NCBI RefSeq assembly: GCF_037026715.1
Contig: NZ_JBANCG010000007.1
Span: 124,001 to 188,000, forward strand
Reading direction: 5' to 3'
Length of the DNA: 64,000 bases
Source: Breoghania sp037026715
GTDB lineage: Bacteria; Pseudomonadota; Alphaproteobacteria; Rhizobiales; Stappiaceae
Part shown: piece by piece, positions 46,326 to 56,100 of the stretch
How the letters are laid out: every line of letters begins with the position of its first letter
Position numbering within the stretch: the first letter of the stretch is position 1
Notes under the pieces: generated by a model
The model's input: only the letters and a program-made list of their open reading frames with translations
Databases searched by the model: none
What the model was told of the DNA's origin: nothing
Translations under genes and position numbers: made by a program

Positions 46326-46448
46326 TCGGTTTCCCTTTCGATTGGTGGCGCGGGGGCGGGAACCGGAGTTCCTGCGGGCGCGTCATGCCGCTTCGGCTGC
46401 ATCCCCGGCTGAGGTCCTGTCTTGACAGTCCCGAATTTATAATCAGTA

Positions 46449-46462
46449 TGTGAAATATCACA
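46449..46462. promoter_or_regulatory. operator TGTGAAATATCACA, copy 2
   Basis: The same 14-base inverted repeat as at 38875-38888. It begins 6 bases past a perfect TATAAT (46438-46443) and lies between the divergent DUF2848 and ABC binding-protein genes, so one bound protein could control both directions. A TTGACA also occurs at 46422-46427 but is too close to the TATAAT to pair with it. Confidence 0.75.
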
Positions 46463-46558
46463 AGACGAATAATGATCGACCCCGGCAGGCCGCCTGGCGA
46501 GGGTCGGCGGAAACCCGTCCATTGCCGCACGCGCAACCTCCAGACTGGGAACCCTACC

Positions 46559-47866
46559 ATGCGCCTCACATCCATCACCGGGACCGCTCTCGCAGCTGCC
46601 ATGGTCCTGTCGACCACCCTTTCCGGCACGAGCCTCGCCTCGGCGGAAGAAAAGCCTGAAAGCCTCAATGTCGGAGTCTTCACGTTCATGTCCGGCCCGG
46701 CCGCCGCCTACGGCATGCCGGGCCGCCAGGGCGCGGAGATCATGATCGAACAGATCAATGCCGCCGGCGGCATCGGCGGCGTGCCGATCAAGGCGAGTTT
46801 CGTCGACGAGGCGCAGGGCGCCCAGGGCGTGATCTCCGAATACCGCCGCTTGGCGGAAGCGCCCGACACCGACTTCATGATCGCGGCGCTGTCGTCCGGC
46901 AACTGCCTGGCGCTCGCCCCGATAGCCGACCAGATGAAAATGCCGACAGTGGGCTGGAACTGCGACACCCACCAGCTCTTCAAGGACGGCGCGCACCCCT
47001 ATTTCTTCCGCCCCAACGGCAACACCGTCGCCGAGTTCATGAGCTATGTGCTCTACTTCCTCGACAAGAACCCGAACGTCCGGCGCGTGGCGATCATCAA
47101 TCCCGACTACTCGTTCGGCCATGATGCAGCCGAGATCGTGAAAGCGACGCTCGCCGCGCTCAATCCGGGGGTCAAGGTCGTCGCCGAGCTCTATCCGAAG
47201 CTCGGCGCCTCCAGCTACCAGACCGAGATCTCCCGGCTTTCGGCCGCCCGCCCGGACGTGATCTTCTCCAACCTGTGGGGCGGCGATCTGGAGAACTTCG
47301 TCCGCCAGGCGAACCCGCGCGGCCTGTTCCGCCAGAGCCAGGCGGTTTTCGCGCTCGGCGAATCCTCGATGCAGAACGTGGAGATGCCGCAAGGCGCGAT
47401 CGTCGGCGTTCTGGGCGACGGCTGGTGGCGCTCGCCCGATGCAGCCAAGCGCGGCGCGCCCGCCTTCGGCGCAGCCTACAAGGCGAAGTTCGGCCAGGAT
47501 CCGGTCTTCCCGGCGATGAAGATGGCCAACAGCTTCGTGGTCATGAAAGCGGCCTATGAAAAGGCGATCGCCAAGAATGGCGGCGAATGGCCGAGCAAGG
47601 ACCAGGTCAGGGACGCGCTCGAAGGGCTGAGCATCGACACCCTGACCGGCCACGTCACCATCCGTCCCGACCATGACGGGATCGTCGACCAGATCGTCGG
47701 CACCGTCACCAAGGTGGACGGCATCGACGCTCCGGTGCTGGGCTCCATGGTGCGCTACTCCGGCGACAAGGTGCTGCCGCCGGCCGGCGACGATCCGGTG
47801 GCGTGGATCTCCTCGCTGACGCCCTACTTCCCCAAGGACATGCCGAAACCCGGCTCCTACCGGTAG
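46559..47866 (+). CDS. Liv-type periplasmic substrate-binding protein
   Basis: A 435-residue exported protein with a signal peptide (MRLTSITGTALAAAMVLSTT, cleaved near LASAEE). A class I binding-protein fold follows: LNVGVFTFMSGPAAAYGMPG, AEIMIEQINAAGGIGGVPIK, RRVAIINPDYSFGHDAAEIV. Such proteins bind branched-chain amino acids, amides, urea or aromatic acids. GGGAA precedes the ATG at 46559. Two permease and two ATPase genes follow. The shared operator with the monooxygenase operon suggests it imports that pathway's substrate. Confidence 0.9.
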   Translation: MRLTSITGTALAAAMVLSTTLSGTSLASAEEKPESLNVGVFTFMSGPAAAYGMPGRQGAEIMIEQINAAGGIGGVPIKASFVDEAQGAQGVISEYRRLAEAPDTDFMIAALSSGNCLALAPIADQMKMPTVGWNCDTHQLFKDGAHPYFFRPNGNTVAEFMSYVLYFLDKNPNVRRVAIINPDYSFGHDAAEIVKATLAALNPGVKVVAELYPKLGASSYQTEISRLSAARPDVIFSNLWGGDLENFVRQANPRGLFRQSQAVFALGESSMQNVEMPQGAIVGVLGDGWWRSPDAAKRGAPAFGAAYKAKFGQDPVFPAMKMANSFVVMKAAYEKAIAKNGGEWPSKDQVRDALEGLSIDTLTGHVTIRPDHDGIVDQIVGTVTKVDGIDAPVLGSMVRYSGDKVLPPAGDDPVAWISSLTPYFPKDMPKPGSYR

Positions 47867-47936
47867 CGATCGCACCGCCTCCGCCGCCAGCCGACGGCGG
47901 AGGCGACCTCGGCTTCAGGTCCGGACCCCTTTCACG

Positions 47937-48836
47937 ATGCTGCAAACCCTCATTCCACTGTTCGTCGACGCCCTTGCAAGCGCGGCGCTCATCTTCTTCG
48001 TTGCCGTGGGGCTGACCCTGGTCTTCTCCGTGCTGCGCGTTCTCAACGTCGCCCATGGCAGCTTCTATTCCATCGGCGCCTATGCGGCCGCCTCGCTGGG
48101 GCTGTGGATCGTCTCCGCCGGCCTGCCGGACTGGCTGACCTTCCCCGCCCTCGTCCTCTCCGCCGCCTTCGTCGCGCTTCTGTTCGGTCCCCTCGTGGAG
48201 AACACGCTGGTGCGCTGGACCTACGGCAAGAGCGACGCCGTGCAGGTGCTGGTGACCTTCGGCCTGTTCCTCATCCTGGAGGATCTGCAGAAGATGGTTT
48301 TCGGCGTGCAGTCGCTCTATCAGGACACGCCCATGTCCATGCTCGGCATCACCGAGCTCGGCGGCATCGTCTATCTGAACTACCAGTTGCTGCTGATCGT
48401 GCTGGCCGGCGTCGTGCTGGTCGCGCTGCGCCTCTTCATCGGCCACAGCCGCACCGGACGGCTGATCGCCGCCGTCGTCGCCGACCGCGAGGTCTCGCAG
48501 GCGCTCGGCATCGACACCAACCGCATGTACACGATCGCCTTCACCCTCGGCGTGTTTCTGGCAGCGCTTGGCGGAGCCATGGCGACGCCGACCTCGGGCG
48601 TGTCGCCCGGGCTTGGCGCCGACACGATGGTGCTCGCCTTCGCGGTCGCCGCCATCGGCGGGCTCGGCCAGGTGGAAGGTGCCGCCATCGCCTCCCTCAT
48701 CGTCGCCGTCGCGAAAGTTCTCGCCATCTATTTCGCCCCCGAATTCGATGCGGTCGCGCCCTACGTGGTGATGCTCGCGGTGCTGCTGGTGAAGCCCTAC
48801 GGCCTTTTCGGCAGCCCCACGACGCGGAGGATCTGA
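47937..48836 (+). CDS. Liv-type ABC permease (LivH family)
   Basis: A 299-residue inner-membrane permease with about eight hydrophobic segments. ASAALIFFVAVGLTLVFSVL and RVLNVAHGSFYSIGAY are typical of LivH. The EAA-like loop (RLIAAVVADREVSQALGIDT) and GGLGQVEGAAIASLIVAVAK follow. It forms half of the channel with the LivM-type protein. Its stop overlaps the next start (TGATG). Confidence 0.92.
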   Translation: MLQTLIPLFVDALASAALIFFVAVGLTLVFSVLRVLNVAHGSFYSIGAYAAASLGLWIVSAGLPDWLTFPALVLSAAFVALLFGPLVENTLVRWTYGKSDAVQVLVTFGLFLILEDLQKMVFGVQSLYQDTPMSMLGITELGGIVYLNYQLLLIVLAGVVLVALRLFIGHSRTGRLIAAVVADREVSQALGIDTNRMYTIAFTLGVFLAALGGAMATPTSGVSPGLGADTMVLAFAVAAIGGLGQVEGAAIASLIVAVAKVLAIYFAPEFDAVAPYVVMLAVLLVKPYGLFGSPTTRRI

Positions 48837-49795
48837 TGAACCGCTCGTCCCTTGCCCTGCTGGCGGCCGCCCTGCTGATCGCGGGTCTCGCCCCCCTTGC
48901 CTTCCCGTTCCTGCAGTTCGTGCTGACGATCGCGCTCGCCAAGGGCTTCGCCGCGCTCGGCGTGGCGCTGCTGCTGCGCGCAGGGCTCATCTCGCTCGGC
49001 CACGCGATGTTCTATGCGGTGGGCGCCTATGCGGCGGCCTTCCTCGCCAAGAGCCTGGGCTTCACCGACATGATGGGCCTGATCGTGGCCGCGACCATCG
49101 TTTCCGGCCTGTGCGGACTGCTGGTCGGCCTCTTTCTGGTGCGTTACCGCGCGATCTTCTTCGCCATGCTGAACCTCGCCGTCTCCATGGTGGTCTTCGC
49201 GCTGCTCTCCAAGCTTTACGGCCTCACCGGCGGCACCGACGGCATGGCCGTTGCCGTGCCCACCTTGTTCGGCCTGACGCTCACCAAGGAAGGCTCCGAC
49301 ACGGTCCTCTTCTATCTCGCGCTGGTGCTTGCAGCCGGTCTCGGCCTCGTCGTTCACCGCTACCTGAAGAGCCCGCTCGGCCACGCGCTTTCCGCGGTTC
49401 ACAGCAACGAGGTCCGGCTCGAATATCTGGGCGTTTCCGCCGCCTCCACGCTTCTGACCGCCTACACGATCTCCGCGACGCTCGCCGGCCTCGGCGGAGC
49501 GATTGCAGCACTTTCCATTGGCCACGTGCTGCCGGAATTCGCTTTCTGGACCCAGTCGGGCCAGCTCGTTCTGACGGCGGTGCTTGGCGGCATCTCCGGC
49601 ATCGCCGGACCGTTCCTCGGCGCCGCATTCCTCGAAGGTGTGCACACGCTCGCCGTCGGCACCGTCGCGGACGCCTGGAACCTGATCGTCGGCGCCGTGC
49701 TGCTGGTGGTGATCTTCTTCCTGCCGCGCGGCCTCTTCGGGCTCATCGAGAAGATCGCCGGGCGCAAGACGCAAGCCGGGGAGACCGAGTTATGA
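48836..49795 (+). CDS. Liv-type ABC permease (LivM family)
   Basis: A 319-residue second permease. GLISLGHAMFYAVGAYAAAF and RYRAIFFAMLNLAVSMVVFA are LivM landmarks. The loop GHALSAVHSNEVRLEYLGVS and GGISGIAGPFLGAAFLEGVH complete the set. The ATG at 48836 overlaps the LivH stop, and the ATPase gene overlaps its end by ATGA. Confidence 0.92.
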   Translation: MNRSSLALLAAALLIAGLAPLAFPFLQFVLTIALAKGFAALGVALLLRAGLISLGHAMFYAVGAYAAAFLAKSLGFTDMMGLIVAATIVSGLCGLLVGLFLVRYRAIFFAMLNLAVSMVVFALLSKLYGLTGGTDGMAVAVPTLFGLTLTKEGSDTVLFYLALVLAAGLGLVVHRYLKSPLGHALSAVHSNEVRLEYLGVSAASTLLTAYTISATLAGLGGAIAALSIGHVLPEFAFWTQSGQLVLTAVLGGISGIAGPFLGAAFLEGVHTLAVGTVADAWNLIVGAVLLVVIFFLPRGLFGLIEKIAGRKTQAGETEL

Positions 49796-50538
49796 CGAAG
49801 CCGCTTCTGCGTGCGGAGAACCTGGAAATCTCCTTCGGCGGCATCCGCGCGGCCAACGGCGTCAGCCTGGAGATCGGCGAGGGCGAGTTCGTCGCCATCA
49901 TCGGACCGAACGGATCGGGAAAGACGACCTTTCTCAACCTGTGCACCGGCTACATCCGCCCGACCCGGGGCAAGGTCTGGCTCGGCGACATGGAGATCAC
50001 ACGGATGGCGCCGCGTGCCATCGCAAGACGCGGCATCGCCCGCGCCTTCCAGATCCCGCAGCTATTCGCCGATCACTCCGTCCTCGACAACGTGATGCTG
50101 GCCATCGCCGCGCGTCGCGGCATCTGGGATGCCCTGAACCCGCTCGACCGGCCGGACTACCGGCGCGAAGCGGGCGAGCTTCTCGACCTGCTCGATCTCG
50201 GCGCCCATGCCGACACCATCGCCGGCACCCTGCCGGAGGGATTGCGCAAGCTCGCCGACGTCACCGTCGCCATGGCGCTCGACCCCAAGCTTCTGCTGCT
50301 TGACGAGCCCACCAGCGGCGTCAGCGCGCTAGAGCGCTTTCCGCTGATGGACACGTTGATGAAGGCCATGCGCACGCGCGGCATCACCGCGCTCTTCGTG
50401 GAGCACGACATGGACATCGTGGAAAACTACGCCGACCGCGTGATCGTGTGGGAGGCGGGGAAGGTCATGGCGGAAGGCAAGCCCGCAGACGTGATGAAGG
50501 ATCCGCGGGTTCTGGAAAACGTGGTGGGGGTGGCCTGA
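49792..50538 (+). CDS. Liv-type ABC ATPase (LivG family) with a degenerate signature
   Basis: A 248-residue ATPase: Walker A GPNGSGKTT, Q-loop RAFQIPQLF, Walker B LLLLDEPTSG and switch VEHDMDIVE. In place of the usual LSxGxQ signature it reads LPEGLRKLADVTVAMAL, so the ABC motif is unusual (no Ser-Gly-Gly, no Gln). The family core is otherwise intact and the gene sits in frame in a tight operon, overlapping both neighbours, so it is probably functional with an altered composite site. Confidence 0.9.
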   Translation: MTKPLLRAENLEISFGGIRAANGVSLEIGEGEFVAIIGPNGSGKTTFLNLCTGYIRPTRGKVWLGDMEITRMAPRAIARRGIARAFQIPQLFADHSVLDNVMLAIAARRGIWDALNPLDRPDYRREAGELLDLLDLGAHADTIAGTLPEGLRKLADVTVAMALDPKLLLLDEPTSGVSALERFPLMDTLMKAMRTRGITALFVEHDMDIVENYADRVIVWEAGKVMAEGKPADVMKDPRVLENVVGVA

Positions 50539-51200
50539 TGCTGAAGGTCGACAGTCTCTGCGTCGAGATCGCCGGCGTGCGCGTGCTGCGCGACGTGCGT
50601 CTCGATCTTTCCTCCGGCAAGTGCACGGTGCTGATCGGCCGCAACGGCGCCGGCAAGACCACGACGCTGCGCGCCATCATGGGGCTTATCGCCCGTCAGA
50701 GCGGCCGGATCGAACTGGCCGGACAGGAAATCCAGGATCTGCCGAGCCACACCCGCGCCCGCATGGGCATCGGCTATGCCCCGGAGGACCGGCGCCTCAT
50801 CCCGGACTTTTCGGTGGAGGACAACATCCTGCTGCCCGCCCTGGCGCTGAAGCTGCCGGCGGCGGAGCGCAAGCGCCGGCTGGCCCGGATCTACGAATTC
50901 CTGCCGCAGCTCCATGCCATGCGGGCCCGGCCCGGCGGCGGGGTTTCCGGCGGTCAGGGCAAGATCGTGGCGCTCGGCCGGGCCCTGATGGTGGCCGACA
51001 AGGTGCTGTTTCTGGACGAACCCTTCCAGGGCCTCGCTCCGGCCCTGGCGCTGGAATATGCCCGCACGCTGGCGAGCCTGCGCGACTACGCCCCCGATCT
51101 GGCGCTGTTCGTGACGGAATCGACGCCGAAGCTGCTTGCGACGATCGCCGATGCGGAATTGCAGATCGAGCGCGGTGAGATCGTCAGCGCGGCGGGCTGA
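50538..51200 (+). CDS. Liv-type ABC ATPase (LivF family)
   Basis: A 220-residue ATPase: Walker A GRNGAGKTT, MGIGYAPEDRRLIPDFSVED, signature GVSGGQGKIVALGRAL and Walker B VLFLDEPFQGLAP. The usual VEQN stretch is replaced by VTEST. It pairs with the LivG-type ATPase, whose own signature is degenerate, so this subunit may supply the better ABC motif. It is the last gene of the importer operon and ends at a GC-rich hairpin convergent with trxC. Confidence 0.9.
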   Translation: MLKVDSLCVEIAGVRVLRDVRLDLSSGKCTVLIGRNGAGKTTTLRAIMGLIARQSGRIELAGQEIQDLPSHTRARMGIGYAPEDRRLIPDFSVEDNILLPALALKLPAAERKRRLARIYEFLPQLHAMRARPGGGVSGGQGKIVALGRALMVADKVLFLDEPFQGLAPALALEYARTLASLRDYAPDLALFVTESTPKLLATIADAELQIERGEIVSAAG

Positions 51201-51209
51201 CCCCCGCGC
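51187..51209. terminator. possible bidirectional hairpin between the LivF-type gene and trxC
   Basis: A GC-rich stem (GCGCGG-C-GGG with CCCCCGCGC, one bulged base) with loop CTGA overlaps the end of the LivF-type gene and lies ten bases from the convergent trxC stop. There is no T-tract, so termination activity is uncertain. Confidence 0.35.
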
Positions 51210-51218
51210 CGACTGCGC

Positions 51219-51668
51219 TCATCCGGCCAGCTGAGGCACGTTCTGACGCACGAAGGCCGCGATGTCGGAAGCCGGCCGCGCGCCGCTGAGCCGCGCCACC
51301 TCCCTGCCCCGGTGCCACAGGATCAGCAGCGGAATGCCCCGGATGGCGAGCCCCTGCGAGACGGCGGGAAAGTCTTCGGTGTTGATCTTGGCGAACCTCA
51401 CGCCGGGCCCGACGGCTTGCGCCGCCTTGGCGAATTCCGGCGCCATCATCCGGCAGGGGCCGCACCACGGCGCCCAGTAATCGACAATCAGCGGCAGCTC
51501 GTCGCCGCGCGTCGCCTTGTCGTGGGCGCGTGCATCCAGCTCCATGACCTTTGCACCCGCAAGCGGGGCGCCACAGACCCCGCATTTCGGGCCGGCGGAC
51601 AGTCTGGCCGACGGCACCCGATTGGTCTGACCGCACTGCGCGCAGACCAGTTTCACGGCATCCTGCAT
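51219..51668 (-). CDS. trxC: thioredoxin 2 with N-terminal zinc motif
   Basis: A 149-residue cytosolic thioredoxin 2. Two C-x2-C pairs near the N-terminus (CAQCGQTN and CGVCG) bind zinc, and the redox site is DYWAPWCGPCRMMAPEF. It reduces protein disulfides, often induced by oxidative stress. The ATG at 51668 is preferred over one at 51692 because GGGGA lies eight bases before it. Convergent with the importer operon. Confidence 0.93.
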   Translation of the reverse strand: MQDAVKLVCAQCGQTNRVPSARLSAGPKCGVCGAPLAGAKVMELDARAHDKATRGDELPLIVDYWAPWCGPCRMMAPEFAKAAQAVGPGVRFAKINTEDFPAVSQGLAIRGIPLLILWHRGREVARLSGARPASDIAAFVRQNVPQLAG

Positions 51669-51748
51669 CGTGAGATCCCCAATAATATTCATTTAATCGA
51701 ATATATGGAGATCTCCGATAATCCGCGCAAGACGTCGCGCCACCGGCC

Positions 51749-52708
51749 TCAGGCGTTGCGCACGCCGAGGCGCGAGGGGCGTTCTTCGGTCTTGCCGGCG
51801 AAATAGTTCGCGATCAGCGCGCCGGAAATGTTGTGCCAAACGCTGAAGATGGCGCTCGGCACGGCGGCGGCCGGCGAGAAGTGCGCGCTGGCGAGCGCCG
51901 CTCCCAGACCTGAATTCTGCATGCCGACCTCAATTGCGATGGCCTTGCGCTTGGCGAGCGAGAGGCCGAACGTGCGCGCGGCGAAGAAGCCGAGCAGGTA
52001 GCCGAGGCCGTTGTGCAGCACCACGACAGCAAAGATCATCAGACCGGATTCGATGATCTTGCCCTTGGATACGGCGACGACGGCTGCAACGATCAGCACG
52101 ATGCCCGCCACGCTGACGAGCGGCAGCGCGGGGACGGCGGCCCTGACGAGCTTCGGCGCGAGCTTTTGCAGGATGAAGCCGAGCGCCAGCGGCGCCAACA
52201 CGATCTTGACGATCGACAGGAACATGGCGCCCGCATCAACCGGCAGATACTGGCTGGCGAACGTCCACACCAGGAACGGCGTCACGAAAGGCGCAAGCAA
52301 CGTCGTCACGCTGGTGCAGGCAACCGAAAGCGCCAGATCGCCCCTGGAAAGATAGGTCATCACGTTCGACGACGTGCCACCGGGGCAGCAGCCGACGAGG
52401 ATGACGCCCGCGGCGACCTCCGGGCTCATCGGGATGACGCTCGTCAGCCCCACGGCGATGAGCGGCATGATCAGGAACTGCGAGACGACGCCGATGCCGA
52501 CCTCGAACGGCCGGCGCAGCACTTCCGCGAAATCGCGTCCCGACAGCGTCAGGCCCATGCCGAACATGATGAGCGCGAGCAGGGGTACGATCCAGGGCAC
52601 CACAAGCCTGAAGACGTCGGGCAGGAAGAAACCGAGCAGGGCGAACAGAATGGTCCAGAGTGCGAAGGTGCGCCCGACGAAGGCGGAGACGGTGGCCAGG
52701 ATTTTCAC
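51749..52708 (-). CDS. BASS-family sodium symporter (bile acid:Na+ type)
   Basis: A 319-residue inner-membrane carrier with about ten hydrophobic segments. Family sodium-site motifs are CPGGTSSNVMTYLSRGDLAL and EVGMQNSGLGAALASAHF; ALIMFGMGLTLSGRDF is near the start. Bacterial members carry diverse organic anions (pantoate, keto acids, taurocholate), so the substrate is not known. A GTG start at 52708 has GGGAGGA eight bases upstream. The stretch 52709-53132 contains no gene; its AT-rich middle presumably holds promoters for this and the divergent Amt fusion gene. Confidence 0.88.
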   Translation of the reverse strand: MKILATVSAFVGRTFALWTILFALLGFFLPDVFRLVVPWIVPLLALIMFGMGLTLSGRDFAEVLRRPFEVGIGVVSQFLIMPLIAVGLTSVIPMSPEVAAGVILVGCCPGGTSSNVMTYLSRGDLALSVACTSVTTLLAPFVTPFLVWTFASQYLPVDAGAMFLSIVKIVLAPLALGFILQKLAPKLVRAAVPALPLVSVAGIVLIVAAVVAVSKGKIIESGLMIFAVVVLHNGLGYLLGFFAARTFGLSLAKRKAIAIEVGMQNSGLGAALASAHFSPAAAVPSAIFSVWHNISGALIANYFAGKTEERPSRLGVRNA

Positions 52709-53132
52709 GAGACGATCCTCCCGATGGATCTGTTGGCAGATGTAAAAGTGACGGCACACAACAAGTCGGACCGTCGCGTCGCAGGAAGGCGCGGAATTGC
52801 CTGTCGTTGCCTTGATGGCCTCCCTATAGAGGAAACAAACGACAATGTAGAGGGGCGAAATTGACGATAATGGCAATAATCCCGGAAATATCTTGCCTCT
52901 TTTGTCGCGAGCAATACATCACGTTACGGTAGATTTGATAAGTCGCCCTTTTCCGGCCCTGCGTGCCCCGCCCCCTCCCCTTACGCGGCAGCAGAAGCTG
53001 CATGCCGGATTTTTTTGCAAGGAATGAGCGATCTTTAAGCATTTCGCGGACGTTTCCTTATGCGATTTTTAACAATGAAAACGTTATGTGGGACCAATAC
53101 AGAGGGCGAAGGACGTTGACGGGGCAATTGCA

Positions 53133-56100
53133 ATGCATCGGTTTCGTTACGGGCGGGAGTTACTTCGACGGTCTGCCAATGTTGCAGCGACGCGGCCGGT
53201 TCTCTCTCTGGGGCTGGCTTTCCTCGTTGCAGGAACGGCAGCCCTGTCGGCCTCCGCGCAACCTGCGCCGGCAACGCTCGACGACCTCACCCGGCGGCTT
53301 GCCGTCCTCGAAGCGTCCACAAGTCACCTGAACTTCGTCTGGCTCCTCGTCGCCGCCGCGCTTGTCCTCTTGATGCAGGTCGGCTTCATGCTGCTGGAAG
53401 CCGGCATGGTGCGCTCCAAGAACTCCGTCAACGTCGCCCAGAAGAACATGCTCGACTTCGTGTTCTCGGTGATCATGTTCGCCGCCGTGGGCTTCATGTT
53501 CGCCTTCGGCGCCGGCAACGGGCACTGGATCGGCATCGACCCGCGCTTCTTCATGCTGCAGGGACTCGACGAGTGGGGCGTCGGCTTCTTCGCCTTCCAG
53601 GTGATGTTCTGCGGCACGGCGGCGACCATCGTGTCGGGCGCTGTCGCGGAACGGATGCCGCTGACCGCCTATGTCCTGTGTTCGATGCTGATCGCCGGGC
53701 TCGTCTATCCGGTCTTCGTTCACTGGGCCTGGGGCGGCGCGCTGATGGCCAATGCCTCCGCCTTCCTCGGCAACATGGGTTTCATCGACTTCGCCGGTTC
53801 CACGGTGGTGCACTCCACCGGTGCCTGGATCTCGCTGGCCGCCTGCATCGTCATCGGACCGCGCATCGGCCGCTTCGCCGAAGACGGCTCGCCGGTCCGC
53901 ATCCAGGGCCACAGTCCCGTGCTGGCGACGGCGGGCGCCTTCCTGCTGTTCGTCGGCTGGATCGGCTTCAACGGCGGCTCAACGGCCGCGGCGGTGCCGG
54001 AAATCGCCCACATCATCGCCAACACGGTTCTTGCGGCGGGCACGGGCGGTGCCGCCGGCTACCTGGAGGGCTTGCGCGAGGATGGGGTCATCTTCCCGGA
54101 AAAGGCCTTCTCCGGCATGATCGGCGGGCTCGTGGCGGTGACCGCCGGCTGCATGGTGCTCACCCCCGGCGGGGCGCTGCTCGTCGGGGCGATGGGCGGA
54201 CTTGCCGCCGTCTGGGCCAACCGCTTCATCGAAAGACGCCTCGGGATCGATGATGCGGTGGGCGCGGTGGGCGTTCACGGCGCGGCCGGCGTGGTCGGCA
54301 CGCTGGCGCCTGCGCTGATTGCGCCCCTCGCCCACCTTCCCACCGGGTCGCGGCTGGATCAGCTGGGTGTGCAGGCGCTGGGCGTCGGCATCAACTTCGT
54401 CTGGGCCTTCGGCGCGGGGCTCATCTTCTTTCATCTGCTCGGCAAGGTCACCCGCGTGCGCGTCGACGAGGTCGGCGAACGCAAGGGACTGAACGAGGCG
54501 GAGCATGGCACCCGCTTCGGTATCGGCCATGTGGAGGACGCCTATAGCCAGCTGATCGAAGGCAAGACCGACCTGTCGCTTCGCCTGCCTGTCATTCCGG
54601 GCGACGAAGCGGAACGCCTTTCGGAGCTCTTCAACCAGCTCATGGATTCCATCCAGAACGAGGAACTCGCCCGCAACTACGCCACCGAGATGAAACGCTC
54701 CGAGGAGGAAGCGGAGCGCCTCAGTGCACTGGCCAATTCGACCTTCGAGGCCATCGTGATCACGGTGGAGGGCAGGATCGTGGACGGCAACGCCGCGCTG
54801 GAAGACCTCCTCGGCCGCCCGCTCGAGGACCTTAAGGGCATCGTGGCGGACACCCTGTTCCTTCCTGCCGAAAGCGAAGACGTGCCAGAGCCTTCGCAGG
54901 CGACCGGCGCACCGCGGGAAATGATGGCCATCCATGCCCGGGGCCAGCGCATTCCCGTGGAGGTTCGCACGCGCGAGATCGTCTATCGCGGCGCGCACAC
55001 GCGCGTTTCAGCCGTCGTCGACCTGCGCGAGCGCAAGAAGGCGGAGGCGCGCATCCGCCATCTCGCTCAGCACGACCCGCTGACCGACCTGCCCAATCGC
55101 GCCGTCTTCACCGACCGTCTGGAGGAGAGCCTGGCCGGTCTGGACCAGAGGGCGAGCCTCACCGCCGTGCTGCTGGTCGATCTCGACCGCTTCAAGGACA
55201 TCAACGACATGCACGGCCACCCCGCCGGCGACACGGTCATCAAGGTCACCGCGGACCGCTTGCGCAAGGCGGTTCGCGCCGGTGACACCGTGGCCCGTCT
55301 GGGCGGCGACGAATTCGCGGTGATCCAGACCGATATCGGGTTCGCCAACCAGGCAGCCGACCTGGCCCACCGGCTGCTGCATATTCTCGCAAAGCCGATC
55401 AACTGCGGCGACGGGCTGGTCGTGCGCGCCGGCGCCAGCATCGGCGTGGCCATCGCCCCCACCGACAGCAAGACCCCCGACACCCTGATTTCTCGTGCCG
55501 ATACCGCGCTCTACAAGGCGAAAAGCATGGGACGCGGCGCCTATTGCACCTTCGAGGAAGGCATGGACGCGGCGATAAAGGTCCGCCGCGAGCTGGAGTC
55601 CGATCTTTCCGTCGCCATCGAGCGCGACGAATTCGAGCTTTATTTCCAGCCCCGCATGGCCGTCGTGGATGCCCGGATCGCCGGTTACGAGGCGTTGATC
55701 CGCTGGCATCACCCCTCGCGCGGCCTTGTCAACCCGACCGACTTCATTCCCGTTGCCGAGCATTCCGGCCAGATCGTGCCGATCGGCAAATGGGTGCTCA
55801 CCAACGCCTGCCGGATCGCCAGGGCGCGGTTCGGCGACCGGCACGTGTCGGTCAACGTCTCGCCGCTGCAGTTCCGCGACAAGAGTTTCGTCGACACGGT
55901 GGAGGAAGCGCTGAAAGTCAGCGGGCTGCCGCCGGAGAGGCTGGAGATCGAGGTCACCGAGAACGTCGTCATCGACGACGATGCGCGCGCGCTCGCCATC
56001 CTGAAGGCGCTGAAGCGGATCGGCGTGCGCATCGCGCTGGACGATTTCGGCACCGGCTATTCAGCGCTCGGCTATCTCAGCCGCTTCCCCTTCGATGCCA

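Noticed and set aside
46422..46443. TTGACA paired with TATAAT ahead of the ABC binding-protein gene
   Set aside because: The spacer is only 10 bases; TATAAT alone may be the -10 but this TTGACA is not its -35.
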